DNA from: a virus | DNA: 46,121 bases | Strand: one strand, 5' to 3' | IMG/VR virus record: IMGVR_UViG_3300036945_000495 | Location: 1-46,121 of that record | Part shown: positions 31,372 through 39,036 of the stretch, piece by piece | Layout: each line of letters opens with the position of its first letter | Numbering within the stretch: the first letter of the stretch is position 1 | The notes under the pieces: model-generated | The model's input: the letters and a program-made list of their open reading frames with translations, nothing else | Database searches by the model: none | Told to the model about the DNA's origin: nothing | Program-made: the position numbers and the translations under genes

Positions 31372-33298
31372 GTCCCATTTCTCCTAACATTTGTTTTGTC
31401 AATCTGATATAATGTTCAATATCAACATCGTCTGGAAATCTATCAGGTAGAGTCATACAAGGTCTCGCACCTTCACTAAGGTTTACTTTGTTACCTGATT
31501 TAGCATATACAATAGGAGTATCTGTTTCAGTTGAATAATAAAACCTAACAACTTTGCCTAGATATTCTTCGTCTTTTATACCTCCTCCTGTTACTTTTCT
31601 AACACTTATAAACTGAGTTATATCCTTACATTCTCTAATTGTTATATCAATTGGAATACTCTTGCTTAAAAGGTTTTCAATTGCGGTTATACAAATACCG
31701 TTAGTCGGATTTTTGAAAAGTTTAGTTATACCCCATCCTAGCTTTTGCCCTTTAGACTTACATTCTAAGTCTGTCTTAACTGCCATATAGTCATTGACAG
31801 AAACACTAGCTAAACAAAAATATTCCGTTTCTTCAGTTTCAAAATTTGTTTCTAATTCCCATTCTTTAATTATAGAATCAAGTTCATCTTTTCTATTTTT
31901 AGGACATTTTATAACTACACCATCGGTATTTGCCGAAATTACAGATATACCTTTAAGCTCTATTTTTTCAATTAGATATAAAAGGCTTAATTGACCTGTT
32001 ATAGTAACTTGAATTAATAACTTAGGAGAATACAATATAGAAAAAGAGCTACCTAGTTTACCAAATGTTCCGTTAATAGTAATCTTTAAACTGTCTGCCG
32101 TTCTTTTATCTTTAGATCTTTTAGCTTTTAATCGTCTATCAACAAGAGTTCTGTAAACATCAAGAAAGTCTTTACCTAAATGCTCAGGATATAACTCATT
32201 ATTTAAAACAATAAAAGGATAATAACTAGCTACGTCTCTATCTATCAGTCTATGATTTTCATCGCAGAACCAAGCTTTGTTAGATTCTGTGCTATGTAAT
32301 CCACCTCCACCGATTTGATAAGTTGTTTGACCTATAGTAAATTTTAATTCTTTAACTTCATCCGGTATAATAACAGATCCTTGAAAGTCTAAATTAAATT
32401 TAGATTTTTCTATTATAGACTTTACATTTTGCAAAATACTTGTTTTAAAATTAAGATAATTAGGAGGATCATAACTACAAGCATAGAAACTAGGAAACTC
32501 TTCTTTTTGAGGTTTCTTTCCGCTTAATTTATATAGCTCTTTACCTATAACAGTTTCAGCAATTTGGGCATCTGATTTAGACCTAAGATCAATACCGTAT
32601 TGCTCACCTAAAGATTCTCTTAGCTCTATATCCTTCTTTAAGAATTTAAATATATCTTCTGTGCATTGCAAGTCATTAAAGCAATACCATCTAACAATTG
32701 TTATTTGCTCAGATGTTAGTTTAGCATCTACATTAAAAGGTAAATCCGCTAACTGTTTTGTATGTAATCTCGCACCGTATATTTTCAAGCTACCTGATAA
32801 CGGGCAAACTTCTATCAAATCAATATGGTTAGGTTTGAGCATTTTGCATTTATATTCTTTTAATACATTATACGCTCTTTCCTGATATACGATTATTTTT
32901 CTAGTAGCGTCATTTAAGATTTTTAAAGATGCACCTGATAAAGCTAAAGATAATATAGGAACATCGAAAGAATAACTATTGAAACCTACTATCAAATAGT
33001 TTTCTATTATCCATTTTATAGTAGCACAATCTAACTCTTGTTTCTCAGTCTTTTCAAAATATATGCACTTGCCAGAGTCAATAGATTTAAAAGCAACCAA
33101 GAAATAATTAGGATATATTTCAATATCAAAAACAAGTGTTTCATAAGTAGATTGCCACAATTCAGAACCTTCAAATACAGGTGGATTAAAAGCTATAGCT
33201 TTATCATAGTTAGGTAGATATGTTTTTTTAGGTATAACTTTTTTATGAGTAGATTTTATTTTATATTCGTCAAATAGACCTTCTTGGAATCTTTTCAT
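31361..33298 (-). CDS. Family-B DNA polymerase with 3'-5' exonuclease
   Basis: 645 aa, compact for the family. Exonuclease: Exo I FDIEIYPN (Asp58, Glu60), Exo II GFNSYSFD (Asp112), Exo III YCFNDLQCTED. Polymerase: motif A DRDVASYYP (355-361; Asp355), motif B KITINGTFGKLG (405-416; Lys405, Gly), motif C SANTDGV (Asp459). No protein-primed TPR insertions are obvious, and a separate primase exists, so the enzyme probably extends RNA primers with the clamp. It overlaps the Zn-ribbon gene as ATGA. Little space remains for a terminator between it and the convergent gpJ gene. Confidence 0.9.
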   Translation of the reverse strand: MKRFQEGLFDEYKIKSTHKKVIPKKTYLPNYDKAIAFNPPVFEGSELWQSTYETLVFDIEIYPNYFLVAFKSIDSGKCIYFEKTEKQELDCATIKWIIENYLIVGFNSYSFDVPILSLALSGASLKILNDATRKIIVYQERAYNVLKEYKCKMLKPNHIDLIEVCPLSGSLKIYGARLHTKQLADLPFNVDAKLTSEQITIVRWYCFNDLQCTEDIFKFLKKDIELRESLGEQYGIDLRSKSDAQIAETVIGKELYKLSGKKPQKEEFPSFYACSYDPPNYLNFKTSILQNVKSIIEKSKFNLDFQGSVIIPDEVKELKFTIGQTTYQIGGGGLHSTESNKAWFCDENHRLIDRDVASYYPFIVLNNELYPEHLGKDFLDVYRTLVDRRLKAKRSKDKRTADSLKITINGTFGKLGSSFSILYSPKLLIQVTITGQLSLLYLIEKIELKGISVISANTDGVVIKCPKNRKDELDSIIKEWELETNFETEETEYFCLASVSVNDYMAVKTDLECKSKGQKLGWGITKLFKNPTNGICITAIENLLSKSIPIDITIRECKDITQFISVRKVTGGGIKDEEYLGKVVRFYYSTETDTPIVYAKSGNKVNLSEGARPCMTLPDRFPDDVDIEHYIRLTKQMLGEMGLKL

Positions 33299-33477
33299 TT
33301 GTCAATTTTATTAAGATAATCCGCACGACAAAAATCATCTCCTGAATCTAATAATCTTAAAGCTCTTTGTCTGGTAATTTTAGAAGTTTTTGCAAGCTGA
33401 CAATACTTATCGCATGTATTAACTTTAGGGTTAAGATTAAAAACTTTAGCTCCGCAAATTATACAAAGTCTTTTCAT
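33295..33477 (-). CDS. Small zinc-ribbon protein in the polymerase operon (60 aa)
   Basis: RLCIICGAKVF with a second pair CDKYC gives a CxxC...CxxxC zinc site; the remainder is helical and basic (KITRQRALRLLDSGDDFC). ATGA overlaps on both sides link it to the polymerase and the clamp-like gene, so it is probably a replication accessory or DNA-binding factor. No enzyme motif. Confidence 0.68.
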   Translation of the reverse strand: MKRLCIICGAKVFNLNPKVNTCDKYCQLAKTSKITRQRALRLLDSGDDFCRADYLNKIDK

Positions 33478-34436
33478 TTCCTATATCCTACAATTGCGCC
33501 TCTTAGCTTATCGCCAAAAAACAAGTTAGCTTTACCATATTTAAAATCTATACTGTTTGCTAAAGGTTTTAGTTTTAAAAGTTGATATATGTTAAAATAA
33601 ATATTCTCTTCTATATCTAAATCAGGTATCTCTATACTCGCTTCAGGATCTTCATTTGATCCGTCTCCTGTCGCCAGTATCCCCTTGCTCAAGGCTAGCT
33701 TACCTGCTTCGTCTGTAAAGCGCGAAAGACGCTCTAAACCCTGCCAGAATGAATCTGGAAAGCTCCTAGGGTTACTCTCCTGATTCAAGACCTTGGAAAA
33801 GTCCGGTAGCTGGCAAATCATTAGTTTTGAGGCAATCCATCTTTCATCTTCATAAAAGAAAAATATCATATCATGACTAACTAAAATATATTCGATAGGT
33901 TTACCGTAACGACAAATTTCTTCTATACATTTTTTAGGTATGCTTATCGGAGGTAATTCGCCACCTATCCAATGTTCAACAAATACAATGTTATTTGTGG
34001 CAATAGCCGATTGACCTACAAACGATAAACAAGTAGAATATGATCTATCACTTTCATTTTCTATTATAGGTAATAACTTTTTTACACTATCTACAAAGTC
34101 ACTAGGTATATTATAACGAACACCTACAGGAATTATACTTGGAACTTCTTCAGTCGAAATACATTTAACTAGGCTTTTAAATTTACCTGATTTAACTCTT
34201 ATTTTATCTTTTTCAACTGTAATTGAAATAGTATCTTCGCAAGCTTCTATACATTTATGAAAATGAATAGCAGAAGGTGCTATATCTATATCAAGGTTAA
34301 TGGGACTAGATAAAGCGATTAGTCCATTATATGCAGTAACTCTTTTATCTTTTATAAGATAATGACATAACTTAGGAACTAAATCTTTTTTAGCATATCC
34401 GTTTTTAACAAATTTTAGAGAGTCTATTATTTTCAT
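33474..34436 (-). CDS. Sliding-clamp-like protein (DNA polymerase III beta-like)
   Basis: 320 aa. The layout resembles a phage beta-clamp: AKKDLVPKLCHYLIKDKRVT and YNGLIALSSPINLDIDIAPS, FKSLVKCISTEEVPSIIPVG, and domain-wise repeats near SIPKKCIEEICRYGKPIEYI and KLKPLANSIDFKYGKANLFF. Between polymerase and a winged-helix gene, it would tether the phage polymerase to DNA. Bases about 33655-33830 are GC-rich with different codons, covering DFSKVLNQESNPRSFPDSFW to GDGSNEDPEAS. Homology to clamps is recognised by pattern rather than motif, hence moderate certainty. Confidence 0.7.
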   Translation of the reverse strand: MKIIDSLKFVKNGYAKKDLVPKLCHYLIKDKRVTAYNGLIALSSPINLDIDIAPSAIHFHKCIEACEDTISITVEKDKIRVKSGKFKSLVKCISTEEVPSIIPVGVRYNIPSDFVDSVKKLLPIIENESDRSYSTCLSFVGQSAIATNNIVFVEHWIGGELPPISIPKKCIEEICRYGKPIEYILVSHDMIFFFYEDERWIASKLMICQLPDFSKVLNQESNPRSFPDSFWQGLERLSRFTDEAGKLALSKGILATGDGSNEDPEASIEIPDLDIEENIYFNIYQLLKLKPLANSIDFKYGKANLFFGDKLRGAIVGYRK

Positions 34437-34696
34437 GATTTAATTGATTCTAATAATTCTCTACCTTTATTTGTCAGGTTATGATATTTAGAAACGTAAG
34501 ACCCTTCTTGATAACAATAACCTTTATTTATTAATTGCATACAGCATTGCGATAATAATCCTCTACTGATCTTTAAAGGTTTTAACATATCTTTCTGCAT
34601 ACAAGCAGGATTTTTTTGTATGTATAACAAAACCCTAGTCGGATTTACAGCTAGATTATTATCCATTAATTGATTTAAAAATTGTAAGTGATCCAT
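34433..34696 (-). CDS. Winged-helix (MarR-like) transcription factor
   Basis: 87 aa. NPTRVLLYIQKNPACMQKDM then LKPLKISRGLLSQCCMQLIN forms the HTH, and KGYCYQEGSYVSKYHNLTNK the wing, ending GRELLESIKS. This is the compact single-domain form often found in phage early operons. It is the first gene of the clamp/polymerase operon and its promoter overlaps a GTTAG-N6-CTAAC palindrome, so autoregulation is plausible. It overlaps the clamp gene by 4 bases. Confidence 0.78.
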   Translation of the reverse strand: MDHLQFLNQLMDNNLAVNPTRVLLYIQKNPACMQKDMLKPLKISRGLLSQCCMQLINKGYCYQEGSYVSKYHNLTNKGRELLESIKS

Positions 34697-34701
34697 ACGC
34701 C

Positions 34702-34733
34702 GTTAGGTTATTCTAACAGGTTGAATTTGTCAA
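34702..34733 (-). promoter_or_regulatory. Promoter of the clamp/polymerase operon with overlapping palindrome
   Basis: On the minus strand TTGACA (34733-34728), a 17-bp spacer and TAACCT (34710-34705) point at the ATG at 34696, only 8 bases away, so the transcript would be nearly leaderless. GTTAG-N6-CTAAC (34702-34717) covers the -10 region, an arrangement suited to repression by the winged-helix protein just downstream. Confidence 0.5.
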
Positions 34734-34822
34734 GTCTCTAGTGTCATTATTTATTTGCGATAAGCAGACTCGAAATGACCTGTCAATTTTATTTTCAAAA
34801 TATTTTTATCCCCCTGTTTAAG

Positions 34823-34910
34823 CCATAAATAGCTCTTAAAGCCGCTCTAAATCTTTTTGGCTACTTTCTACCCGAAAAACATTTTAAAGAGCTTTAAGGG
34901 CTATTTATGG
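34823..34910. repeat. Long imperfect hairpin (88 nt) in the intergenic region
   Basis: The left arm 34823-34851 (CCATAAATAGC...TAAA) pairs with the right arm 34883-34910 over about 27 positions with a few mismatches and one short bulge. TTTTTGG and CCGAAAAA extend the stem inward. No ORF crosses it. It lies between the wHTH promoter and the terminator of the 240-aa gene, in the 271-bp gap 34697-34967. A structured RNA, cruciform, replication or regulatory element are all possible. Confidence 0.72.
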
Positions 34911-34913
34911 AAC

Positions 34914-34950
34914 AAAAAAGCCCCGTAAGGCTAAACCTTACGGGGCTTTT
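34914..34950. terminator. Strong bidirectional rho-independent terminator
   Basis: AAAAGCCCCGTAAGG (34916-34930) is perfectly complementary to 34936-34950 with a 5-nt loop. The A/T-tracts on both ends let it work in both directions. It follows the leftward 240-aa gene (stop at 34968) and would insulate it from the polymerase operon. Confidence 0.92.
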
Positions 34951-34967
34951 GATCCAATTCCCTCTTT

Positions 34968-35690
34968 TTACTTCGTTCCGGCCACTACAAGGGGAGTCTC
35001 TTCCGTCCCTGCCATGGTGTCGCTTTCCGCTTCAAGCTTGGCCAAGGCAAGCCTTGCTTCCTCGGCAAGTCCTATAGCGAGACGCTTCACGCCGTCGTCA
35101 CCTGTAATATCAGGCTTGCGACCGATGGCGAGCTTGACGCGCTCCGCTGCTTTGTCCCCATTACCATTGGCAATGATCTTTTCCGCTAGGGTTAGCCATT
35201 TCTTGCCAACGGGCTTTGAAGCTACAGAACCTCTAACACGTTTTTGTTCTGCTTTAAACGGGTTAGCATTTGCAATCTTTTGAACAATCTTTTTAACTTC
35301 ATCTTGTGTAAGAGCTTTCTCAGAGATTACACGGTCGATAAAATCCTTTGCAGATTCTTGTTTAACTTTCTCAGTAGCTTTAAAAGTTTTTTTACCTTCT
35401 ACGGCTTTATATCCGTTAATCTTGCCATCATTATCAACTGTGCAAATCACTTCTACATTTCCGACAAAAGACTTTAGATTGATTTCAAACTTTTTGCTAA
35501 GGTATTCTGCAATCTTATTGCGAACATTGATTAGGTTAGTTTGTAGATAATATTGAACAGCAGCATTACAGGCGATTTCTTCAGCTTTCTTTTGATCTGG
35601 GGTAAGAATGTTTTTAAGTTCCTCCAATGAAGATGGGACTTCATAAGAGATTGCCGAGATACCTGCGATTGTGACGAGTGCGATTTTCAT
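34968..35690 (-). CDS. Hypothetical Lys/Ala-rich protein (240 aa)
   Basis: Begins MKIALVTIAGISAISYEVPS, then helical, charged sequence (LTPDQKKAEEIACNAAVQYY; AEYLSKKFEINLKSFVGNVE; LTQDEVKKIVQKIANANPFK). No recognised domain. The first 20 residues are hydrophobic but lack a clear signal cleavage site. The 3' part (35000-35220) has much higher GC and CGC/GCC codon use than the 5' part, indicating a recent joining of two compositions. It is the last gene of the leftward accessory block, closed by a strong terminator. Confidence 0.7.
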   Translation of the reverse strand: MKIALVTIAGISAISYEVPSSLEELKNILTPDQKKAEEIACNAAVQYYLQTNLINVRNKIAEYLSKKFEINLKSFVGNVEVICTVDNDGKINGYKAVEGKKTFKATEKVKQESAKDFIDRVISEKALTQDEVKKIVQKIANANPFKAEQKRVRGSVASKPVGKKWLTLAEKIIANGNGDKAAERVKLAIGRKPDITGDDGVKRLAIGLAEEARLALAKLEAESDTMAGTEETPLVVAGTK

Positions 35691-35764
35691 TTTTTGTTTG
35701 TGTTATGTTGTTTTTGTTAGATGCCGTGAGGCGATAAAGAAATTTATGATATGTATAAAACGAG

Positions 35765-36511
35765 TCAACCAATTTTTTTCGTATTTGATCTTTTTCCGAT
35801 AGAATAATTAGAACCGTCTTTTTTGCCTATTGTGCGAGCATCGGTTCCGCCGCTAGCTCCCGATGTTCCTTGTCCCATTCTTAATTTTATTTTGTGTGTA
35901 AGGTATAACCAATCTTTTGCGCTTTCCTTAATCATAAGAGAAGTATTGTTAGATTTAATCATTAGAGCATTGGTCATTTCATCTCCTCTAAGTTTTAGTT
36001 TCTCTGTGTGATATGATTGTTCTAATCCTTCAATAAAACCTTCACAGTAAGAACCTCCCTTTTTAGAATAAAAGTTTTGAAACCTTATCATTGCCATCAT
36101 ATAGATTGCTTCTTGTAACTCAGTAAATAATTCAATTGCTATTTCTACTTCGTCTAAAGAACCATAAAAAAAGTAAACTGTAATTTTCTTGCTTTTGTCT
36201 AAACTATAAAAACCGTTTGTCTTATAGTAATCAATATTACCTATAAACTCTACACAAAAACTTGCTAGGTTCCCTTCCCATGTCGTAGAGTTTGAATTAA
36301 GGCATGAAACATAAGCGCGCGACATTCTAACATTTTTTGTAGGTTGACTAGATGTTAAATCAATATCGTCTCTTGTTAGATTATGCTTTGCCATAATCCT
36401 AGCAGCCATATTTAAAGCATTATCAATCTCGCCTTGGCTAGCCGCTCCATTCTCTGACAAGTTAATTAGTTTAACTAACTTAGTTTTTATATCTTGTAGT
36501 TCTGTTTTCAT
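35765..36511 (-). CDS. DUF2786-like protein (248 aa)
   Basis: The N-terminus has the DUF2786 pattern: KTKLVKLINLSENGAASQGE then IDNALNMAARIMAKHNLTRD. The rest, WEGNLASFCVEFIGNIDYYK, FYGSLDEVEIAIELFTELQE and a basic Gly/Ser-rich tail, is less conserved. Such proteins occur in many phages with unknown function. It is separated from the Ala-repeat gene by 3 bases and belongs to the same leftward transcript. Confidence 0.72.
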   Translation of the reverse strand: MKTELQDIKTKLVKLINLSENGAASQGEIDNALNMAARIMAKHNLTRDDIDLTSSQPTKNVRMSRAYVSCLNSNSTTWEGNLASFCVEFIGNIDYYKTNGFYSLDKSKKITVYFFYGSLDEVEIAIELFTELQEAIYMMAMIRFQNFYSKKGGSYCEGFIEGLEQSYHTEKLKLRGDEMTNALMIKSNNTSLMIKESAKDWLYLTHKIKLRMGQGTSGASGGTDARTIGKKDGSNYSIGKRSNTKKIG

Positions 36512-36514
36512 TAT

Positions 36515-37186
36515 TTAAAAAGGGTTAGGTATATATTGACGAATTAAATCACATTGAGCAGCCCAAGCAGCAGACCAAGCAACCTCAGCAGCAGCCCAAG
36601 CAGCAGCCCAAGCAGCAGACCAAGCAACCTCAGCAGCAGCCCAAGCAGCAGACTCAGCAGCAGACCTAGCAGCAGCAGCCTCAGCAGCCTCAGCAGCAGA
36701 CCTAGCAGCAGCAGCCTCAGCAGCCTCAGCAGCAGACCTAGCAGCAGACCTAGCAGCCTCAGCAGCAGCCCAAGCAGCAGACCTAGCAGACCTAGCAGCA
36801 GCAGCCTCAGCAGCAGACCTAGCAGCAGACCTAGCAGCCTCAGCAGCAGACCTAGCAGCAGACCTAGCAGCAGCCTCAGCAGCAGCCTCAGCAGCAGACT
36901 CAGCAGCAGAACATGGATTTTCTAACCAATTCTTTGCCGCTTGGATTGCTTCAAAAGGTCTTTTATCATTTTCATCTTTCCAATTAACTAAAGCTAATTC
37001 TGCAAATGCAATAGCTAATCTAACAGATTGTTCTTTTTCCAAGGGTTTATGTTTTTCTAAGATCCAAAATAACCAATCGGGACGTTTACAATTATTCCAG
37101 ACTTCCTCCATGGTTTCAAACTTTTCTGCATATTCTCTGCCGTCTTTACAAGGACTATATTTATTTATAAATTCTGTAGTTTTCAT
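36515..37186 (-). CDS. Ala-rich tetrapeptide-repeat protein with an immunity-protein-like N-terminus
   Basis: 223 aa. Residues 1-95 form a globular part: KDGREYAEKFETMEEVWNNC, KRPDWLFWILEKHKPLEKEQ, VRLAIAFAELALVNWKDEND. It resembles a putative-immunity domain found in several phage and bacterial genes, typically with Trp-rich DWxxWxL. From about 95 to 212 the chain consists of AAxA/S units with x = Arg, Glu, Trp or Val, which should form a long Ala helix. DNA of this part (36560-36905) is built of GCAGC-rich short repeats, prone to slippage, so copy number may vary between isolates. It ends QCDLIRQYIPNPF. Confidence 0.8.
   Translation of the reverse strand: MKTTEFINKYSPCKDGREYAEKFETMEEVWNNCKRPDWLFWILEKHKPLEKEQSVRLAIAFAELALVNWKDENDKRPFEAIQAAKNWLENPCSAAESAAEAAAEAAARSAARSAAEAARSAARSAAEAAAARSARSAAWAAAEAARSAARSAAEAAEAAAARSAAEAAEAAAARSAAESAAWAAAEVAWSAAWAAAWAAAEVAWSAAWAAQCDLIRQYIPNPF
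36560..36905. repeat. Ala-coding low-complexity tandem repeat
   Basis: Short units on the plus strand such as GCAGCAGACCTA, GCAGCCTCA and GCAGCCCAA recur in varied order. They encode the AAR/AAE/AAW repeats of the minus-strand gene. The plus strand also stays open here, but that is a by-product of the repeat. Confidence 0.9.
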
Positions 37187-37187
37187 T

Positions 37188-37277
37188 TTATATATTGTTT
37201 AGTTGTTGATACATTGAAAAGATAACTAAAGCTAACATCGCTAAAGCTCCTAGTATTATTGATATGGTTAGTTTCAT
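37188..37277 (-). CDS. 29-aa single-pass membrane peptide
   Basis: MKLTISIILGALAMLALVIF then SMYQQLNNI: one hydrophobic helix. It lies 1 base upstream of the Ala-repeat gene on the same strand and has a typical ATGAAA start. Short length makes it uncertain, but it resembles the other three tiny membrane peptides in this genome. Confidence 0.45.
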   Translation of the reverse strand: MKLTISIILGALAMLALVIFSMYQQLNNI

Positions 37278-37318
37278 ATAAATAAAATTGCGTCAATTTG
37301 ATATTGTGTTCGGGTTCA

Positions 37319-37486
37319 TCACAGTTTCGACGGGCTGGAACCTTCCGCAATGGCGTCCTGATCGTCTTGTGTCCAGATGTCCTCGAAATCCTCGGTGAAC
37401 GAGCAGATCGTCTGACCTTTCTCATCGGTGGTGGAGTAGTAGGTTTCACCGTTCTTATCGGTTGCGATTGTATATTTAGTTTTCAT
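37319..37486 (-). CDS. Small acidic hypothetical protein, GC-rich gene (55 aa)
   Basis: MKTKYTIATDKNGETYYSTT, then a Glu/Asp-rich segment SFTEDFEDIWTQDDQDAIAE. The gene is markedly richer in GC (ACC, GCC, TCC and CTG codons) than its neighbours, so it was probably acquired recently. Its start is overlapped as ATGA by the stop of the 48-aa upstream gene (37483-37486), which shows it is part of the leftward transcript. Another longer open frame in this region is a shadow. Function is unknown; its small beta-strand pattern plus acidic tail could be a protein inhibitor. Confidence 0.65.
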   Translation of the reverse strand: MKTKYTIATDKNGETYYSTTDEKGQTICSFTEDFEDIWTQDDQDAIAEGSSPSKL

Positions 37487-37629
37487 TGACTTATGGTGAT
37501 TAGTTTTTTGTTAGATGAAATCCAGAAATTGCTAGTATCATTTCTAACAAAAACAATAGTTGCATCGGGATCTAGTCTTGCCTCTTGTATTAAGAGGAAT
37601 ATTAGGTTTGCTATTTGTAGTGCGTTCAT
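37483..37629 (-). CDS. Small hypothetical protein (48 aa)
   Basis: MNALQIANLIFLLIQEARLD, then ATIVFVRNDTSNFWISSNKK. Helix followed by strands, no domain known. ATGA overlaps with both neighbours (37483-37486 and 37626-37629) give good operon support. Confidence 0.62.
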   Translation of the reverse strand: MNALQIANLIFLLIQEARLDPDATIVFVRNDTSNFWISSNKKLITISQ

Positions 37630-37784
37630 AATGTAAATATTAATCCGTTAGGGGTTACGATTGCTTCAGGTTTACTAGACTTGTCGAATTTATTAGATTC
37701 TTTAGCTAATACAGATTTAGGTTTTTCTGCTTTGATCTTTGCAAGATTGTTTCCGTAATATTGATTTACTTTTTTGGTTTTCAT
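37626..37784 (-). CDS. Small basic hypothetical protein (52 aa)
   Basis: MKTKKVNQYYGNNLAKIKAE, with Lys-rich sequence KPKSVLAKESNKFDKSSKPE. Probably disordered or nucleic-acid binding. The stop overlaps the next gene's ATG, and the upstream gene ends 12 bases away. Function is unknown. Confidence 0.6.
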   Translation of the reverse strand: MKTKKVNQYYGNNLAKIKAEKPKSVLAKESNKFDKSSKPEAIVTPNGLIFTL

Positions 37785-37796
37785 ATTGTGTATAGG

Positions 37797-38039
37797 TTAG
37801 GGGATTAAAAAGAAAGCATATTTAGAAACCATAGTTGTGTTAAACATTTCCCTTCTAATCCAGTTATCAGGTAGATCTTTTTCTGATTCATCGCTGGCAT
37901 GTTTAAAAATTGCATTTTCAGGCACGTCTTTACAATCGAAAGGAATTTGCATAGTTCCACCTTTCCACATTTGTCCTTTCATTAGTCCTAATGGTTTATT
38001 ATGTGATAAAACTCCGGTATTGAAATAAAAAGTTTTCAT
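37797..38039 (-). CDS. Hypothetical protein downstream of (TTAG)9 (80 aa)
   Basis: MKTFYFNTGVLSHNKPLGLM, then GQMWKGGTMQIPFDCKDVPE and DESEKDLPDNWIRREMFN. It has a strand-rich globular pattern, with one Cys, and no known domain. The start codon lies one base downstream of a nine-unit tetranucleotide repeat in its leader. Slippage would alter leader length and could change translation, which makes it a candidate phase-variable phage gene. Confidence 0.65.
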   Translation of the reverse strand: MKTFYFNTGVLSHNKPLGLMKGQMWKGGTMQIPFDCKDVPENAIFKHASDESEKDLPDNWIRREMFNTTMVSKYAFFLIP

Positions 38040-38040
38040 T

Positions 38041-38076
<36 letters not shown>

Positions 38077-38111
38077 GGGCTAGGGATTGAACCTAGCCAT
38101 TTAGTTATGGT

Positions 38112-39005
38112 TTAATCTTCTACAGGTTCAAAGGTTTTAGCAAGGATGAAATCCGCGCTCTTTTGAGCAAGAGCAGCGGCACGAAAGAAAAACTTGTTAT
38201 CACCTTTAAAGACTTTAAGCCAAGTAGCGAGATAAGCAGCGGAGTTTTCTTTGATAGTTTCTGAAATACCCGCTTGTCCACAAATGAAACATGCGGAAAG
38301 TTCTGCTACTAACTCTTCAAAGGCATAAGGATCAGAACCGAACGAAGCTCCATTATCAAAGTCTTTACGGGCTAGCCTGCTTGAATGTCCCGTGCTATGG
38401 GAAAGTTCATGAAACAAGGTGCAATAATAGGCTTGTGAGCTTTCAAAGGTTTTAAGGCTAGGCATTCCCACAATATCTTTGATCGGTGAATAATACGCTT
38501 TGCCTCCCTTGTGGATAATTTTTGGAGCTTGTGACATGTTATTCACAATTTGTTCGCAGGTGTCAATAACGTCATTTTCGTTATCAATTTCGATTTCCCA
38601 TTCGGGAAGATTCACACCTTCAGTTTGTGCGATGTTGAAAACTCTGTAATAGCGAAGCATGAACTTTTTTTCACTAGCGGGACACTCGCTTTCTCGTCCC
38701 TTATACTTAGCAGGAACAATCTTAGTCGCAAAAGTTACCATGGTTGACTTGCTACCTTTTAGAACCGTTCCGCCGCATTCTGTAACCTGCTTGTAAGTTA
38801 GAAAGATTGAATGATCCCAATTTTCAACCATGCAAGTCAGAGCTAACATGACGGAATTAGCCCCGCGATAAGCAGACCCGCGATAGTTGCGCGGGATACC
38901 TCCAATGGCTTGCCATGGTTTACGCCATGGGCAAACGCCTTTCTCTAAAAGCGTGACAAGTTCATTTGTAAGAGTCTCGTAAATGTCGAATGTTTTGTTT
39001 TTCAT
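38112..39005 (-). CDS. ArdC-like antirestriction protein
   Basis: 297 aa. The N-terminal ssDNA-binding domain (DUF1738) has FDIYETLTNELVTLLEKGVC, CPWRKPWQAIGGIPRNYRGS and RGANSVMLALT. The C-terminal zincin-like metallopeptidase domain has TLFHELSHSTGHSSRL (HE199-200 and His203, with further His207) and GSDPYAFEELVAELSACFIC (Glu in the third zinc position). ArdC proteins protect incoming DNA from restriction. It heads a run of small accessory genes on the minus strand. No truncation is seen. Confidence 0.9.
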   Translation of the reverse strand: MKNKTFDIYETLTNELVTLLEKGVCPWRKPWQAIGGIPRNYRGSAYRGANSVMLALTCMVENWDHSIFLTYKQVTECGGTVLKGSKSTMVTFATKIVPAKYKGRESECPASEKKFMLRYYRVFNIAQTEGVNLPEWEIEIDNENDVIDTCEQIVNNMSQAPKIIHKGGKAYYSPIKDIVGMPSLKTFESSQAYYCTLFHELSHSTGHSSRLARKDFDNGASFGSDPYAFEELVAELSACFICGQAGISETIKENSAAYLATWLKVFKGDNKFFFRAAALAQKSADFILAKTFEPVED

Positions 39006-39036
39006 ATAATTGGATTAGTTAGGGGATTAAAAAGTT

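Noticed and set aside
36554-36925. Plus-strand Ser/Pro/Leu-rich frame opposite the Ala-repeat gene
   Set aside because: It is a by-product of the GCAGC repeats; it has no globular part or leader, and the minus-strand frame has a plausible non-repeat N-terminal domain.
37183-37449. An 88-aa minus-strand frame, very Arg/Pro-rich at its N-terminus
   Set aside because: It overlaps two better genes (37319-37486 and 37188-37277) in other frames. The Arg/Pro content is the out-of-frame reading of the GC-rich 55-aa gene.
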